From UBA4660 sp034408895 (GTDB taxonomy: Bacteria; Bacteroidota; Bacteroidia; Flavobacteriales_D; Sanyastnellaceae): a stretch of DNA of 30,818 nt. Shown piece after piece: positions 1-9,282 of this stretch. The stretch spans positions 1-30,818 of the forward strand of contig JAWXCI010000048.1 in the NCBI GenBank assembly GCA_034408895.1. Reading direction: 5' to 3'. The notes beneath the pieces were generated by a model. That model searched no databases. It saw only the letters and a list, made by a program, of their open reading frames with translations, and had not been told where the DNA came from. Position 1 is the first letter of the stretch. The number at the start of each line of letters is the position of its first letter. Both the position numbers and the translations under genes were made by a program.

Positions 1-64
1 AAAACGAATACGCTGAGAATCGCTTAAATGAAAAATCATCAAGATAGGTCCCCGAATACAAACA

Positions 65-1045
65 TCATAAAACGTAGTTTTTAGACAGACTGCCGTTGTC
101 GGTAATCGCTGTCGGCTCATAGTTGCATGCATCTGCATCAGTACAGCCGCAGAAATTGAGAACACATGAACCATCATTACAACCGGCATCAGGGTTGTAG
201 TTACAGGCCAGCGGATCGGTGCAGCCCGGATAAACACAGTTCCAGTTCACCTCCGATGTCGGAGCATAATTGCAGGCTTCGGTATCCATGCAAAGTCCTC
301 CACAGTCGCCCGGGTAAGGAAATACAAGCCCCAAACAGTTGCCATCAATTTCCTGAACAATTCCCACCATGCCAAGTTGGGCCTGTTGTGTATGCACATA
401 AATCATTTGGTTGGTTCCAAGGGCTTCATCAAAAATTGAAATATTCAGCCAGTACTCAAGTGTCCCGGTTGGTAGAGTGACCTGTGCAATCAAAATTCTG
501 TTATCGGCACCCGATGGGAAACCATAGCACGACCCATCATTCGGAATGAACCAGGCACCGTCTTCCAATGTTAAATCCGGGCCAAGCGGTGATACCGCAA
601 ACGTACCGGGGATTTCATTAGCCGGAGTAGAAATATTGAAAATGGTTCCGGTTGGCGAGCATTGCGGACAAGGGTCAGTTGGGGTATCCACAGCCTGAAA
701 TGTTACAAACGAGTCAAACGGCATCTGCGGGACAAAGCCCCAGAAACCGCAGTTGTTATCCGTGCCAAGCGGTCCGGCAAAAGAGCTGTTGTAAATAGCA
801 TTTCCCGTATTGCTCGAATGGATGCACACGTGGTGAATGGGTGAAGGACTGGTAGAACCAAATACCGCACTTATGCGGTCTGTCGGGTCTTGTAGCCTTG
901 CATAGATGCGGTAAGTGGTATATCCAAAAGGGATCTCACCCATAACGCCTGGGGTCGCGAACACTTCATTGATAACATCCACCAGTTGTGCATTCACAGA
1001 AGTGAATCCGGTAGAGAACAGCAAAAGGAATAAAATCTTTTTCAT
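65..1045 (-). CDS. Secreted Cys-repeat protein, apparently truncated at its C-terminus
   Basis: The product has 326 residues. It starts with a clear signal peptide (MKKILFLLLFSTGF, cleavage near VNA-QL). The middle, about residues 20-240, is a secreted-protein region I do not recognise. From about residue 245 it carries Cys-rich repeats of the CTDPxACNYNPxAxxxDGSC type, seen in many Flavobacteriales cell-surface proteins; motifs visible are MDTEACNYAP, GCTDPLACNYNP and GCTDADACNYEP. Such proteins normally continue into more repeats and a T9SS sorting domain, and neither is present. The last repeat breaks at DNGS, where Cys is expected, and ends eight residues later. The gene is divergent from the T9SS cargo gene at 1396. 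Function is unknown; export is likely, but surface anchoring by T9SS would be lost in this form. Confidence 0.75.
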   Translation of the reverse strand: MKKILFLLLFSTGFTSVNAQLVDVINEVFATPGVMGEIPFGYTTYRIYARLQDPTDRISAVFGSTSPSPIHHVCIHSSNTGNAIYNSSFAGPLGTDNNCGFWGFVPQMPFDSFVTFQAVDTPTDPCPQCSPTGTIFNISTPANEIPGTFAVSPLGPDLTLEDGAWFIPNDGSCYGFPSGADNRILIAQVTLPTGTLEYWLNISIFDEALGTNQMIYVHTQQAQLGMVGIVQEIDGNCLGLVFPYPGDCGGLCMDTEACNYAPTSEVNWNCVYPGCTDPLACNYNPDAGCNDGSCVLNFCGCTDADACNYEPTAITDNGSLSKNYVL

Positions 1046-1395
1046 CTGATAATAAGTTTTGGGTTCAACGGGACAATCAGGTTGGTTTTGAATTGTGGCG
1101 TAAAGAAATGCACACCTTGCACTTGACCGACATGCCTTTTATCCTGCGTCAGGGATATTCTTCTTAACGGGGGGGTTTTGTGAGTTAACGTTGAAGAAGA
1201 CACCGATAAAACGAACGAAGAATTAAGAATTACGGATGGCGCGCTCTCCGCACTTGGTCATTCATACTTCGTAAATTCATCCCCTATCCTGCACAAATAA
1301 ATGTGTAGAAAGAAATTGATGAAACAACTTACACTTAGCATTACCGTTGAACTTTGCCCGCAGAAATTCCGTACACCCGATCACTATCTATAAAA
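1046..1395. other. Divergent intergenic region
   Basis: This 350-base stretch separates two divergently transcribed secreted-protein genes, so it should hold both promoters. No clean Bacteroidota promoter is visible. A near match, GAACTTTG, lies about 39 bases upstream of the plus-strand start codon. A weak period-seven pattern occurs at 1213-1240 (gaacgaa, gaattaa, gaattac, ggatggc). There is no convincing open frame. Confidence 0.5.
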
Positions 1396-2406
1396 ATGTT
1401 TAAACACCCTTGCATTCTGATCTCCTTCCTCCTGTTGTACAGCACCGTTGGTGCACAATTGTGCAGCAGCCCCGTTGGCACTTGTGCCGATGCTTCCCCC
1501 GATGATGAACAACTGATTCCCGCTCCGTTTTCTTACGATTGCATGAATGTGAGCCAAAGTTCATTTTACAGTTTCCTCACCAACGACAACGCGAATGCTG
1601 TAAGTGAAGTATTGGTAAGCATTGATGGAATTGACTGCCCCGGAAGTGCCGGAGCCGATACAGTTATGGCTATGGTAGTCGAATACAATCAGGGAACAGA
1701 TCCCTGTAATCCCGCCAATTGGTCCAATGCCACGGATTGTTATTCTGACACACTCGGTTTTCAATTGTTGGTGGAAGATGTGAACGCCAGCTCACAGTAT
1801 TTCATCATTGTGGGTTCCAACCAGGATCCTGCTAATGGTGCCTGTGCCTATTCCATTTCCATTGCCGGAGAACCAGTGGACATTCAGGGCAGTGTTGACC
1901 CCATTCAAATAAGCCTTGGCGAATCAGCCGACCTCTTTGTAACCGGAGGCGATCTTTTGATTGGACCGGGGGGCGATACCCTGGTGAGTTACATCTGGTC
2001 ACCGGAAACCTATCTGGACGATCCCAATATCCAGAACCCTGTTTCAACACCCGAACAAACCACCACCTACGTGGTGGAAGGAACCGTGGGTGGATGCACT
2101 GTAACCGATCTGGTAACCGTGGAAGTGGGACCGCCCATCGAAATTTTCAACACCTTTACCCCCAACAGCGATGGCATTAACGACACCTGGAACATGAATG
2201 GAATTGAGCGATTCCCCAATTGCAAGGTGAGCCTGTTCTCACGCTGGGGTCAAAATGTTTTTAGATCCACCGGCTACACTCAACCCTGGGATGGAACCAA
2301 TGGCGGGAGTTTTCTGCCCACAGGCACCTATTATTATGTGATAGAACTGAACTCTACAGAAGTAACCATTCCGCAAATTACCGGTGCAGTAACCATCATC
2401 CACTGA
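1396..2406 (+). CDS. T9SS cargo with type B (gliding-motility-associated) C-terminal domain
   Basis: The product has 336 residues. The ATG at 1396 is chosen over an in-frame ATG at 1354 because it directly precedes a signal peptide (MFKHPCILISFLLLY, cleavage near VGA-QL). Residues about 25-165 form a Cys-containing secreted domain of unknown role. Residues about 170-245 look like an Ig/PKD-like module, with SYIWSPETYLDDP and TTTYVVEG as in other Bacteroidota surface proteins. From about residue 248 to the end is a type B sorting domain: FNTFTPNSDGINDTW, SLFSRWGQNVF, QPWDGTNGG and GTYYYVIEL. Such proteins pass through Sec and are then exported by T9SS. A PorP/SprF gene follows 12 bases downstream, and SprF-like proteins are known partners for type B cargo such as SprB, so the two probably work together. 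Confidence 0.9.
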   Translation: MFKHPCILISFLLLYSTVGAQLCSSPVGTCADASPDDEQLIPAPFSYDCMNVSQSSFYSFLTNDNANAVSEVLVSIDGIDCPGSAGADTVMAMVVEYNQGTDPCNPANWSNATDCYSDTLGFQLLVEDVNASSQYFIIVGSNQDPANGACAYSISIAGEPVDIQGSVDPIQISLGESADLFVTGGDLLIGPGGDTLVSYIWSPETYLDDPNIQNPVSTPEQTTTYVVEGTVGGCTVTDLVTVEVGPPIEIFNTFTPNSDGINDTWNMNGIERFPNCKVSLFSRWGQNVFRSTGYTQPWDGTNGGSFLPTGTYYYVIELNSTEVTIPQITGAVTIIH

Positions 2407-2418
2407 TGAATTGAAGCA

Positions 2419-3350
2419 ATGAAGAAAACAATTTTATCCGCAACGGTTATTATGATGATGCTGCAAGGTGCAGCACAACAAATTCCGCATTACACCCATT
2501 TTGTTTACAACTACTTTGCATACAATCCTGCAGTTGCAGGGGCCACTCCGTGTCTCGAAATAAAACTGGGCTACAGGAGGCAATGGGCAGGAATGCCCGA
2601 TGGTCCCAAAACAGCTTTTGCCAACATGCACGGAAAACTGGCCAAATCAGGCAAGTTCAATTTTCATGGTCTGGGTGGCTTGGTGGAAACAGATGACGCG
2701 GGGCCAATCGGCTACACCAGCCTTCATCTGGCTTATGCCTACCATGCGCGGGTTGCAAGAAGGTACATGCTCGCCACGGGCGCATCGGTCGGCTTCCAGC
2801 AATTTCGTATTGACTATGGCGCCATGACATTGGAAAACCAGGAATTCGATCCCGCCATATCGGGTCCTATCGTCCGCTTCATCATGCCCAAAATAAATTT
2901 CGGGCTGTGGCTTTATCGTGGCGACAGATTCTATGGCATTGGTGTAAAAAACGTAATAGCCAATGCGGTTCCCGGACTGGGAATACAAGACCCGGACCTC
3001 CAACGAATGGTACACCTTACAGCAGGGCGATCCATTCGCATGAACGATGACCTTTACTTTAAACCGGCAGTCAACATCAACTATGTTACTGCCAGCGATA
3101 TGGATTTTGATTTTACCGCACAACTGGAGTATCGTGAGAAAATTACCATCGGTTTAGGAGGCCGTTTTGGGGTGGGACTTACCGGGTTGATAAAACTGAA
3201 TGTGATAAAATTTGTGACACTGGCTTATGCCTATGACTTAACCGTGAATCCCCTTAGGGTAGATGGCCTCAACTCGCACGAATTCATAATTGCCATAAGA
3301 GCCTGCACCAACGCTGACAAGTCGAAAGTACCCTGTGCGGCATATGATTG

Positions 3351-3351
<1 letters not shown>
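2419..3351 (+). CDS. PorP/SprF family type IX secretion membrane protein
   Basis: The product has 310 residues: signal peptide (MKKTILSATVIMMMLQGAAQQ), then an outer-membrane barrel. The family signature at the N-terminus is clear: PHYTHFVYNYFAYNPAVAG followed by LGYRRQWAGMPDGPKT. Family members are outer-membrane proteins needed for export or attachment of type B T9SS cargo (SprF for SprB in Flavobacterium johnsoniae) or act in the core machinery (PorP). The position directly behind a type B cargo gene suggests a dedicated cargo partner rather than the core PorP. The stop codon overlaps the first base of a long heptamer array. Confidence 0.9.
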
Positions 3352-3534
<183 letters not shown>

Positions 3535-3612
3535 CATCCATCCGGATTACCTAGGGATTCAATCAACCACATTTACTCAAGACCTTGCAAGGCGTTTAAA
3601 CGTTTAACCTTT

Positions 3613-3632
3613 ATCCCGATTGCTTTCGGGAT
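3613..3632. repeat. Small ATCCCGA/TCGGGAT hairpin upstream of radA
   Basis: Seven-base arms, ATCCCGA at 3613-3619 and TCGGGAT at 3626-3632, enclose a six-base loop, 14 bases before the radA start codon. It could be a leader hairpin or a copy of a dispersed palindrome. A related CCCGAAA/TTTCGGG palindrome lies at 25247-25294. Confidence 0.55.
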
Positions 3633-3645
3633 TCAACCCTTAACA

Positions 3646-5001
3646 ATGAGTAAAATCAAAACCGCTTTCTTCTGTCAGAACTGTGGAGCGCAGTCACCAA
3701 AATTTCTGGGCAGGTGCCCCGCATGTGGCGAATGGAATACGTACGTGGAAGAAGTATTGCAACGCGAAACATCATCGCTCAAATCACAAAAAAAAACTAC
3801 ATCGCGGCCCAAGCCGGTGCACGAACTGGAAACAGAAACCCGCAAACGAATTGTGCTGGTTGATTTAGAGTTGAACCGCGTTCTTGGTGGTGGAATTGTT
3901 CCCGGGAGTTTGATTCTTTTCGGTGGCGAACCGGGCATCGGTAAGAGCACACTGATGTTACAAATGGCTTTACAACAACAGCATCTCACTGTTCTTTACG
4001 TGAGTGGTGAAGAAAGCGAAGAGCAAATAAAGATGCGCGTGGAGCGGGTTGGAATGACGAATCCGCAATGCCTGGTTGTGATGGAAACAGGGCTGGAAAC
4101 TATTCTTCATCATCTCGATGAAGTGCATCCGGATGTGCTGGTGATTGATTCCATACAGACTCTTTCAACACAAGCAATTGATAGTTCGCCCGGAAGTATT
4201 TCGCAGGTGCGCGAGTGTGCTGCCCGCCTTCTTCAATATGCAAAGGAGAGCGGCACGGCAGTGTTCCTCATCGGCCACATTACTAAGGAAGGTACGCTTG
4301 CCGGACCCAAAGTGTTGGAACACATGGTGGATTGTGTATTGCAATTTGAAGGAGACCGTCATCATGTATATCGCCTGCTGCGTTGTTTAAAAAACCGTTT
4401 CGGTTCAACCAATGAATTGGGCATTTATGAAATGCAGGGCGCAGGGTTGCGCGAGGTGCAAAACCCTTCAGAAATACTCATCCACTCGCAGGGAGAAAAT
4501 CTTTCAGGCTCGGCCATTGCCGCAACTATGGAAGGCCTGCGTCCCATGCTGGTTGAAGTGCAGGCACTCGTGAGCACTGCGGTGTATGGCACTCCGCAGC
4601 GCAGCACCACGGGCTACGACATCCGAAGATTAAACATGCTTCTTGCAGTGTTAGAAAAACGATGCGGATTTCGCCTTTCATCAAAAGATGTTTTCCTCAA
4701 TGTGGCGGGCGGGCTGCGCATTGAAGACCCCGCCATGGATCTTGCCGTTATCACCGCCATACTTTCCAGCGACCAGGATTTGCCGGTGCCACGCCATGCA
4801 TGTTTTGCAGGCGAAGTAGGATTGAGTGGTGAGATTCGCCCCGTTGCCCGCATCGAACAACGCATACAGGAATGTGCACGACTGGGTTTTGCCGAAGTTT
4901 ATGTATCTACCTATAATAAAGGTGTTGGCGAACTGCGCACCTCTGTAAAAGTGGAAACGGTGGGCAGGGTGGATGAGCTTTGGGGGAAGATGTTTGGGTG
5001 A
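3646..5001 (+). CDS. radA: DNA repair protein RadA
   Basis: The product has 451 residues, the usual RadA length. The start at 3646 (MSKIKTAFFC) is preferred to an upstream in-frame ATG at 3520, which would add 42 residues encoded partly by the heptamer array. Domains in order: a Cys4 zinc finger (C10, C13, C24, C27), a RecA-like ATPase core with Walker A GEPGIGKS near residues 94-101, the RadA-specific KNRFG motif near residue 250, and a C-terminal Lon-like domain. RadA is a DnaB-like helicase that promotes branch migration during homologous recombination. The gene stands alone, with the heptamer array and a hairpin upstream. Confidence 0.97.
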   Translation: MSKIKTAFFCQNCGAQSPKFLGRCPACGEWNTYVEEVLQRETSSLKSQKKTTSRPKPVHELETETRKRIVLVDLELNRVLGGGIVPGSLILFGGEPGIGKSTLMLQMALQQQHLTVLYVSGEESEEQIKMRVERVGMTNPQCLVVMETGLETILHHLDEVHPDVLVIDSIQTLSTQAIDSSPGSISQVRECAARLLQYAKESGTAVFLIGHITKEGTLAGPKVLEHMVDCVLQFEGDRHHVYRLLRCLKNRFGSTNELGIYEMQGAGLREVQNPSEILIHSQGENLSGSAIAATMEGLRPMLVEVQALVSTAVYGTPQRSTTGYDIRRLNMLLAVLEKRCGFRLSSKDVFLNVAGGLRIEDPAMDLAVITAILSSDQDLPVPRHACFAGEVGLSGEIRPVARIEQRIQECARLGFAEVYVSTYNKGVGELRTSVKVETVGRVDELWGKMFG

Positions 5002-5674
5002 GCGTGCGCGGGTTCCACCAAAGGGTTTGAAGAAGTAAGATTGCTTCTGTGGTGTTGCCGGAAGCATTTGGACAAGATAAATTGGAAAATCGCAAATCAG
5101 GAAGCCAATTATAGGCGGTGAAATTAGATTGTGAAGGAATGGGGTGAATAAGCTAACCCTACTTTTGCTCGTTACGACTGGAATGCTTCACAAAACGTTT
5201 GACAAAAACCATCCCTATCTACCCGATTTAGGTTGGAGAGGGTGTAGAGGGGTTGCGGTTATCTGATTGCATTATGGTTTTTATTGCCAACAATAGTCGC
5301 AGTAACAATAGCGGTATTGTCTATAACTTTAACGAAAAGGTTAAATAATTATGTAAATCAGATCTCTTCAATAATTATTATATTTTTAATTATTGTTTCA
5401 GAGTATCTTCTATAATTAATTTTCTTTACGGGAGCTTGGCCAACATTCACACCATATATTCTCATTGCATTAACTGCAATCATATACTTATTCCAAGTAT
5501 GAAGATCGAGGAAGCTAAAGCGAATAAACAAAACTTCCGATAACAACAGATAAATTGAAATTTTTAAAACAAGGGATTTAATCGGTAAACAAACAGTTGT
5601 GTATCCAACAAACATTCTTGCTTGCTTCTCAAGTCCTCCTAAAGCCCGCCTTCCACAAGCTGAAAAATGCTAAC
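5002..5674. other. Gene-poor, partly AT-rich gap
   Basis: Between the convergent radA and the 1193-residue outer-membrane gene lie 673 bases without a gene I can support. About 5280-5640 is much more AT-rich than its surroundings, which suggests acquired or decaying DNA. It contains an 85-codon minus-strand frame (5358-5615) with no recognisable domain. A consensus-like TACTTTTG box at 5160-5167 (plus strand) has no -33 TTG at normal spacing and no clear gene behind it. Confidence 0.5.
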
Positions 5675-8600
5675 CTAAAACACCGCCCTCACTTGCACCC
5701 CGCCACTGTGTATTGTTTTCACCTCCTCCGGTTTCCTGCCATTATATAAGAGTGTAAGCTGGAGATTTTTGGCAATGCTCCGTTGTAGCGATGCGCTCCA
5801 TGTAAAATTGTTTCCTGTTCCCAGTCCCTCCAGCATCTCGAACGCAAGCGAGTTGTTGTCGCCACTGTTGTAGCGTATGCGGTAATAGTTGAGGCTCGCC
5901 TGCAGGCTGCCGCGCTCCACACTGCTCAATGTGGCTTCACCGCCAAACTTTAGGATAGAGGCAAACTCCTGCCCGGCAGTGTTGTCTTTTTCGGCCACTT
6001 CGGCAAGCAACGAAAAGCGCTGCGATGTTCCGGGTTGCCAGGTAAGTTTCGGTTCAATGGAGAAATACGCAATCACATAGTTGCGCCCGCTCAGAAAATC
6101 CGAAGCAGCAGATTTTTCTCCCACGCGATTGTCGCAACTCAACACCACATCGTGCACCAATGATCCGCGAATGCCCAGTTGCTGAAACCGGTCGGTGCGC
6201 GATTCAAATCCATTGGAAAGAAGATTCTTGTTGCGGTTGTCCTGCATGGTGAAATCCATCCCGAACGCGGGGTTCGATTTGTTGAAGAAAAGAACGTTGC
6301 GCACACTGCTGTTCAGCGCAAGCAATGTGCTGTCTGCAATAGCATCAATGAACGGATTGAAACGCGTCTCCTCGTTTTCGCTGGTTGTTTTGCGATCCAC
6401 TTTAAGAGAAACCTGATCCGTGAATCGCGCAATGAATTTCTTCAACCCCTTCGGGTCCTTTAATATGCGCGATGGGGTAAAGTTGAGTGATTGCGAAAAC
6501 TGGTTGGTGTACGTGCGCTGGTATTCGTTGCTCTGCACGAAAGTGCGTATGTAGTTCGCCTCGTAGGTGAATTGTGCTATCTCGAATTCATCCAAATCTT
6601 TCACTGCATCAGCATCATAATCTATCCACACGTAGTTGCCCTGGCCGGGTTGCACTTCAATGTAAATGAACTCGCGCTGTTGTTCCAGCCCGCTGCCCAC
6701 CTCATAAAATGTGGATGAAGTGATAAAGCCATCACGCACACGAAAGTTGTATTCGAGCCGGGTGAGCAATGTGTTTTCCGGTTGACCCGTGAAGAGTTCC
6801 GGGTTGATAGCGCGCAGTCTCCGGTTGCTCACGCTCAAGCGCAACAGGTTTTCTTTTTTTCCGCGAAATGATGCAATGAAACCGTATTGGTCTGCAAAAG
6901 CTGCACGGTTTAATAAAGTGCTGTCGAGTTTTGAATCAGTGCGTTCGCGATAGAACACGGTGAAACTTTTCTTCAGTGTGTCTGTAGTTCCAGCATTTAC
7001 TTCCCAATCATAAAAGCGGTAACTCGCTGCGGTGAGCGTGTCGCTGTTATTGAGGTAGAATTGGTTCCACTCGTGTTCATCCCTGAAACCAATTTTGAAT
7101 TTGCCGATGGCTTGCGAGATATTGCTTTTGTGCCGGATGAAACTTGTTTTCAGTTGGCCGCGTGTATCGAGATAACTCGCATCCACCAATGCGGTAAATG
7201 TTTTTGTTCTGATGTTGGGCTGAAGCTTCACACGGTAACCAGAGTAACTCTGGCCAATCAGGAATGCATCACCACCCAATGCGATACTCCCAAATCCCGT
7301 GGATTCAATCTTTACACCCGTGCCCACTATATGCTGGTCGTTGTTGAGATTGAGGTTCTGCACGTTCCAGTTGCGCTCGAACTCCACTTCACGAAAGCGC
7401 TCGATGGGTTTAAAGTTGTGGTCGGTGAATTCGTAGGACAAAAGAGTTCCGAGTTTCAAGTTCCGGGTTCCAGGTGAGATGCGACTGATTGTATCACTCG
7501 TGTCTCTATCAATAAGCGTCTTCTTCCATTCATGAACGATACGTGTTGAATAGCCCACGTCATCATTTGCATCAAGCGATGAAAACGTGTTGAGGTCGTT
7601 CACAGACATTGCTCCTTCCATGGCCACTGATGAATTATCACCCAACAGGATTTTTCCACCCAATGCTACCATCTGTTTTTTCTTGGGTGATGAAAGAAGA
7701 ATAATGGGTGAATAATTTCCCTGATGCAATGTGTCATCGCCCAACACAATCGGTAGCACCCACTTGAACTTTCTTCCGTTGGCGGTGAAACCATCTTCCA
7801 CATAATCACCGTTGCCGCTGCCCACAGGCGTAAACACCAAACGATAGTACGCACTATCAGGATTAGTCGAATGCACAAACACGGAATCGAAAGTGAGCGA
7901 GTCGCGCAATGCATAAAGCACAAGGTTGTCATCGAAAGCTACGCTGTCCACCCCTGTGGTGAACGCACTCAGCAGTTCGTCTCCTGCTGCTGCAAGAATG
8001 GCTTTATCACCTTGTGCCAGGTCTTGTTGCAAGGGTTGATTCTTCGCATCACTTTCGGAAAAGAGGTTGAGGTAGAAATCTGCTTTTGGTGCATCCAGCA
8101 TAATGCTGGTTTGAAGCATCGGTCGTGCATATCGCTTTTCGCTGTACTGAAACTCGACAACAATTCTTCGATCCTTCGTGATGAACTGCCGCGGAGTGAA
8201 AATGATTTCGGCTGCGTTGTAGTCAATCACGTAGTCGCGGTCTTGTCCGCGTTCCAGTTTCTTTCCATCTATGTACACTGCCTCGGTTCCGGCAAGCACT
8301 ATGATGAACAACTCACCATCGGCTCCGGTCAATCGATATGGCCCCTGGTTGCCCTCCACACCTTGAATGGTGTTGCGCGCAAAACGTCCTTTCGATACTG
8401 CGCCACTGGCTTCAATGGTTAACCTCACCCCAGCCCTCTCCAAAGGAGAGGGAGAACTGACATCGGAATTTCCCTTTCTGGAAACGATAGCGGTGGTGCT
8501 CACATAACCCCCCTGCGCACGTTTGAAATAGTTCATGAAATAACCAGTTGGTCGTTTCAACACGAAGTCCCCCGCAATCAATTTGCTGTTGTCATCATAC

Positions 8601-9256
8601 ACCTGGATAAACACCTGGTCGAAATCCTGTAATTGTTGTGTGCTTCCATCGGGTTGTATAGGAATGTTGTCATCCGTTACCGATGCCAGAAGTTGGTAGC
8701 GCTCTGTCAATCGTCCGCTAAGTTGAAGATTGAGGGTAGAGTTCACGGAAAGATTTTGTGTATTTCCGAATGCAATGCCGCGTGAAATACTTCCGCTTTT
8801 TTGTATTCCGTCATCACCCAACAATTCGCTGATGTTCTTTCCTGAATTGATGGTGTAAGGTTTGAAAACACCACCGCCCTCTGTTGCAATCATGTCAGTG
8901 TTTTTGTTCCGGTACTCTTTTTCAATGCGAATTGGGAACACGCGATAGCTCAGTGTGAGCGTATCAGTATGTGTAGAGTCAAGAATGAAAATCGTGGACG
9001 ACAGTTCATCCACTTTCACTTTCATACTATCGAGTGCAATTCCATTTGCTGAAATTGAAAAACTTCCGGGGATGATGGATAATGAATCAACAATGAGTGT
9101 ATCATTCTGTGGGAAAATCTGCTTGGTGCGCTCGTTGGTGATTTGCGTAAAGGCAGCATTGCTCATCGCGATGAATATCATCGCAAGTGAACATCGCAAA
9201 AAGAATTTGATTTTTTTAGAATCTTGCAACAGCACAAAGGACGTAATGTGGGGCAA
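5675..9256 (-). CDS. Large outer-membrane beta-barrel protein of unknown function, Bacteroidota type
   Basis: The product has 1193 residues. A signal peptide fits the start (KKIKFFLRCSLAMIFIAMSNAAFTQ), preceded by about 13 extra residues; a TTG codon just before QDSKK is an alternative start. The N-terminal third includes SISRGIAFGNTQNL, TDDNIPIQPDGSTQQLQDFD and GDFVLKRPTGYFMNYFKRAQG. The rest has alternating beta-strand patterns and ends in GGVQVRAVF, with a terminal Phe as usual for outer-membrane barrels. The sequence style recalls the N-terminal region of SprA/Sov, the T9SS translocon barrel, but this protein is about half as long; that likeness is my impression only. It is the last gene of a cluster with a lipoprotein and a DUF2490 barrel. 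Two short repeats are inserted in frame, near residues 267-278 (SPSPLERAGVR) and 595-604 (GTRNLKLGT). Confidence 0.8.
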   Translation of the reverse strand: MPHITSFVLLQDSKKIKFFLRCSLAMIFIAMSNAAFTQITNERTKQIFPQNDTLIVDSLSIIPGSFSISANGIALDSMKVKVDELSSTIFILDSTHTDTLTLSYRVFPIRIEKEYRNKNTDMIATEGGGVFKPYTINSGKNISELLGDDGIQKSGSISRGIAFGNTQNLSVNSTLNLQLSGRLTERYQLLASVTDDNIPIQPDGSTQQLQDFDQVFIQVYDDNSKLIAGDFVLKRPTGYFMNYFKRAQGGYVSTTAIVSRKGNSDVSSPSPLERAGVRLTIEASGAVSKGRFARNTIQGVEGNQGPYRLTGADGELFIIVLAGTEAVYIDGKKLERGQDRDYVIDYNAAEIIFTPRQFITKDRRIVVEFQYSEKRYARPMLQTSIMLDAPKADFYLNLFSESDAKNQPLQQDLAQGDKAILAAAGDELLSAFTTGVDSVAFDDNLVLYALRDSLTFDSVFVHSTNPDSAYYRLVFTPVGSGNGDYVEDGFTANGRKFKWVLPIVLGDDTLHQGNYSPIILLSSPKKKQMVALGGKILLGDNSSVAMEGAMSVNDLNTFSSLDANDDVGYSTRIVHEWKKTLIDRDTSDTISRISPGTRNLKLGTLLSYEFTDHNFKPIERFREVEFERNWNVQNLNLNNDQHIVGTGVKIESTGFGSIALGGDAFLIGQSYSGYRVKLQPNIRTKTFTALVDASYLDTRGQLKTSFIRHKSNISQAIGKFKIGFRDEHEWNQFYLNNSDTLTAASYRFYDWEVNAGTTDTLKKSFTVFYRERTDSKLDSTLLNRAAFADQYGFIASFRGKKENLLRLSVSNRRLRAINPELFTGQPENTLLTRLEYNFRVRDGFITSSTFYEVGSGLEQQREFIYIEVQPGQGNYVWIDYDADAVKDLDEFEIAQFTYEANYIRTFVQSNEYQRTYTNQFSQSLNFTPSRILKDPKGLKKFIARFTDQVSLKVDRKTTSENEETRFNPFIDAIADSTLLALNSSVRNVLFFNKSNPAFGMDFTMQDNRNKNLLSNGFESRTDRFQQLGIRGSLVHDVVLSCDNRVGEKSAASDFLSGRNYVIAYFSIEPKLTWQPGTSQRFSLLAEVAEKDNTAGQEFASILKFGGEATLSSVERGSLQASLNYYRIRYNSGDNNSLAFEMLEGLGTGNNFTWSASLQRSIAKNLQLTLLYNGRKPEEVKTIHSGGVQVRAVF
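7446..7473. repeat. Four-unit heptad repeat inside the outer-membrane protein gene
   Basis: The units AGTTCCG, AGTTTCA, AGTTCCG and GGTTCCA follow each other with period seven. On the coding (minus) strand they encode GTRNLKLGT, which interrupts a barrel region after SRISP. The unit is unrelated in sequence to the AGTRGGC heptamer but shares its period. Confidence 0.7.
8425..8456. repeat. Palindromic insert inside the outer-membrane protein gene
   Basis: Perfect 8-base arms, CCCTCTCC (8434-8441) and GGAGAGGG (8445-8452), enclose a 3-base loop, with CTCACCCCAG on the left. On the coding strand this gives SPSPLERAGVR between KGNSDVS and LTIEASGAV. From memory, this peptide recurs at unrelated places in Bacteroidota proteins, which would fit a dispersed palindrome inserted in frame. 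Confidence 0.7.
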
Positions 9257-9282
9257 GATGAAACAACCAGAAGTGGAGATAA

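Noticed and set aside
5160..5167. TACTTTTG promoter box on the plus strand
   Set aside because: It matches the -7 consensus, but the nearest TTG is 28 bases upstream, too far for a -33 element, and no credible gene follows.
5358..5615. 85-codon minus-strand frame as a gene
   Set aside because: The DNA is AT-rich, no domain, signal or start context is visible, and I do not recognise any family; it is kept only as part of the gap description.
7871..8422. 183-codon plus-strand frame opposite the giant barrel gene
   Set aside because: Antisense shadow of a long, clearly coding frame.
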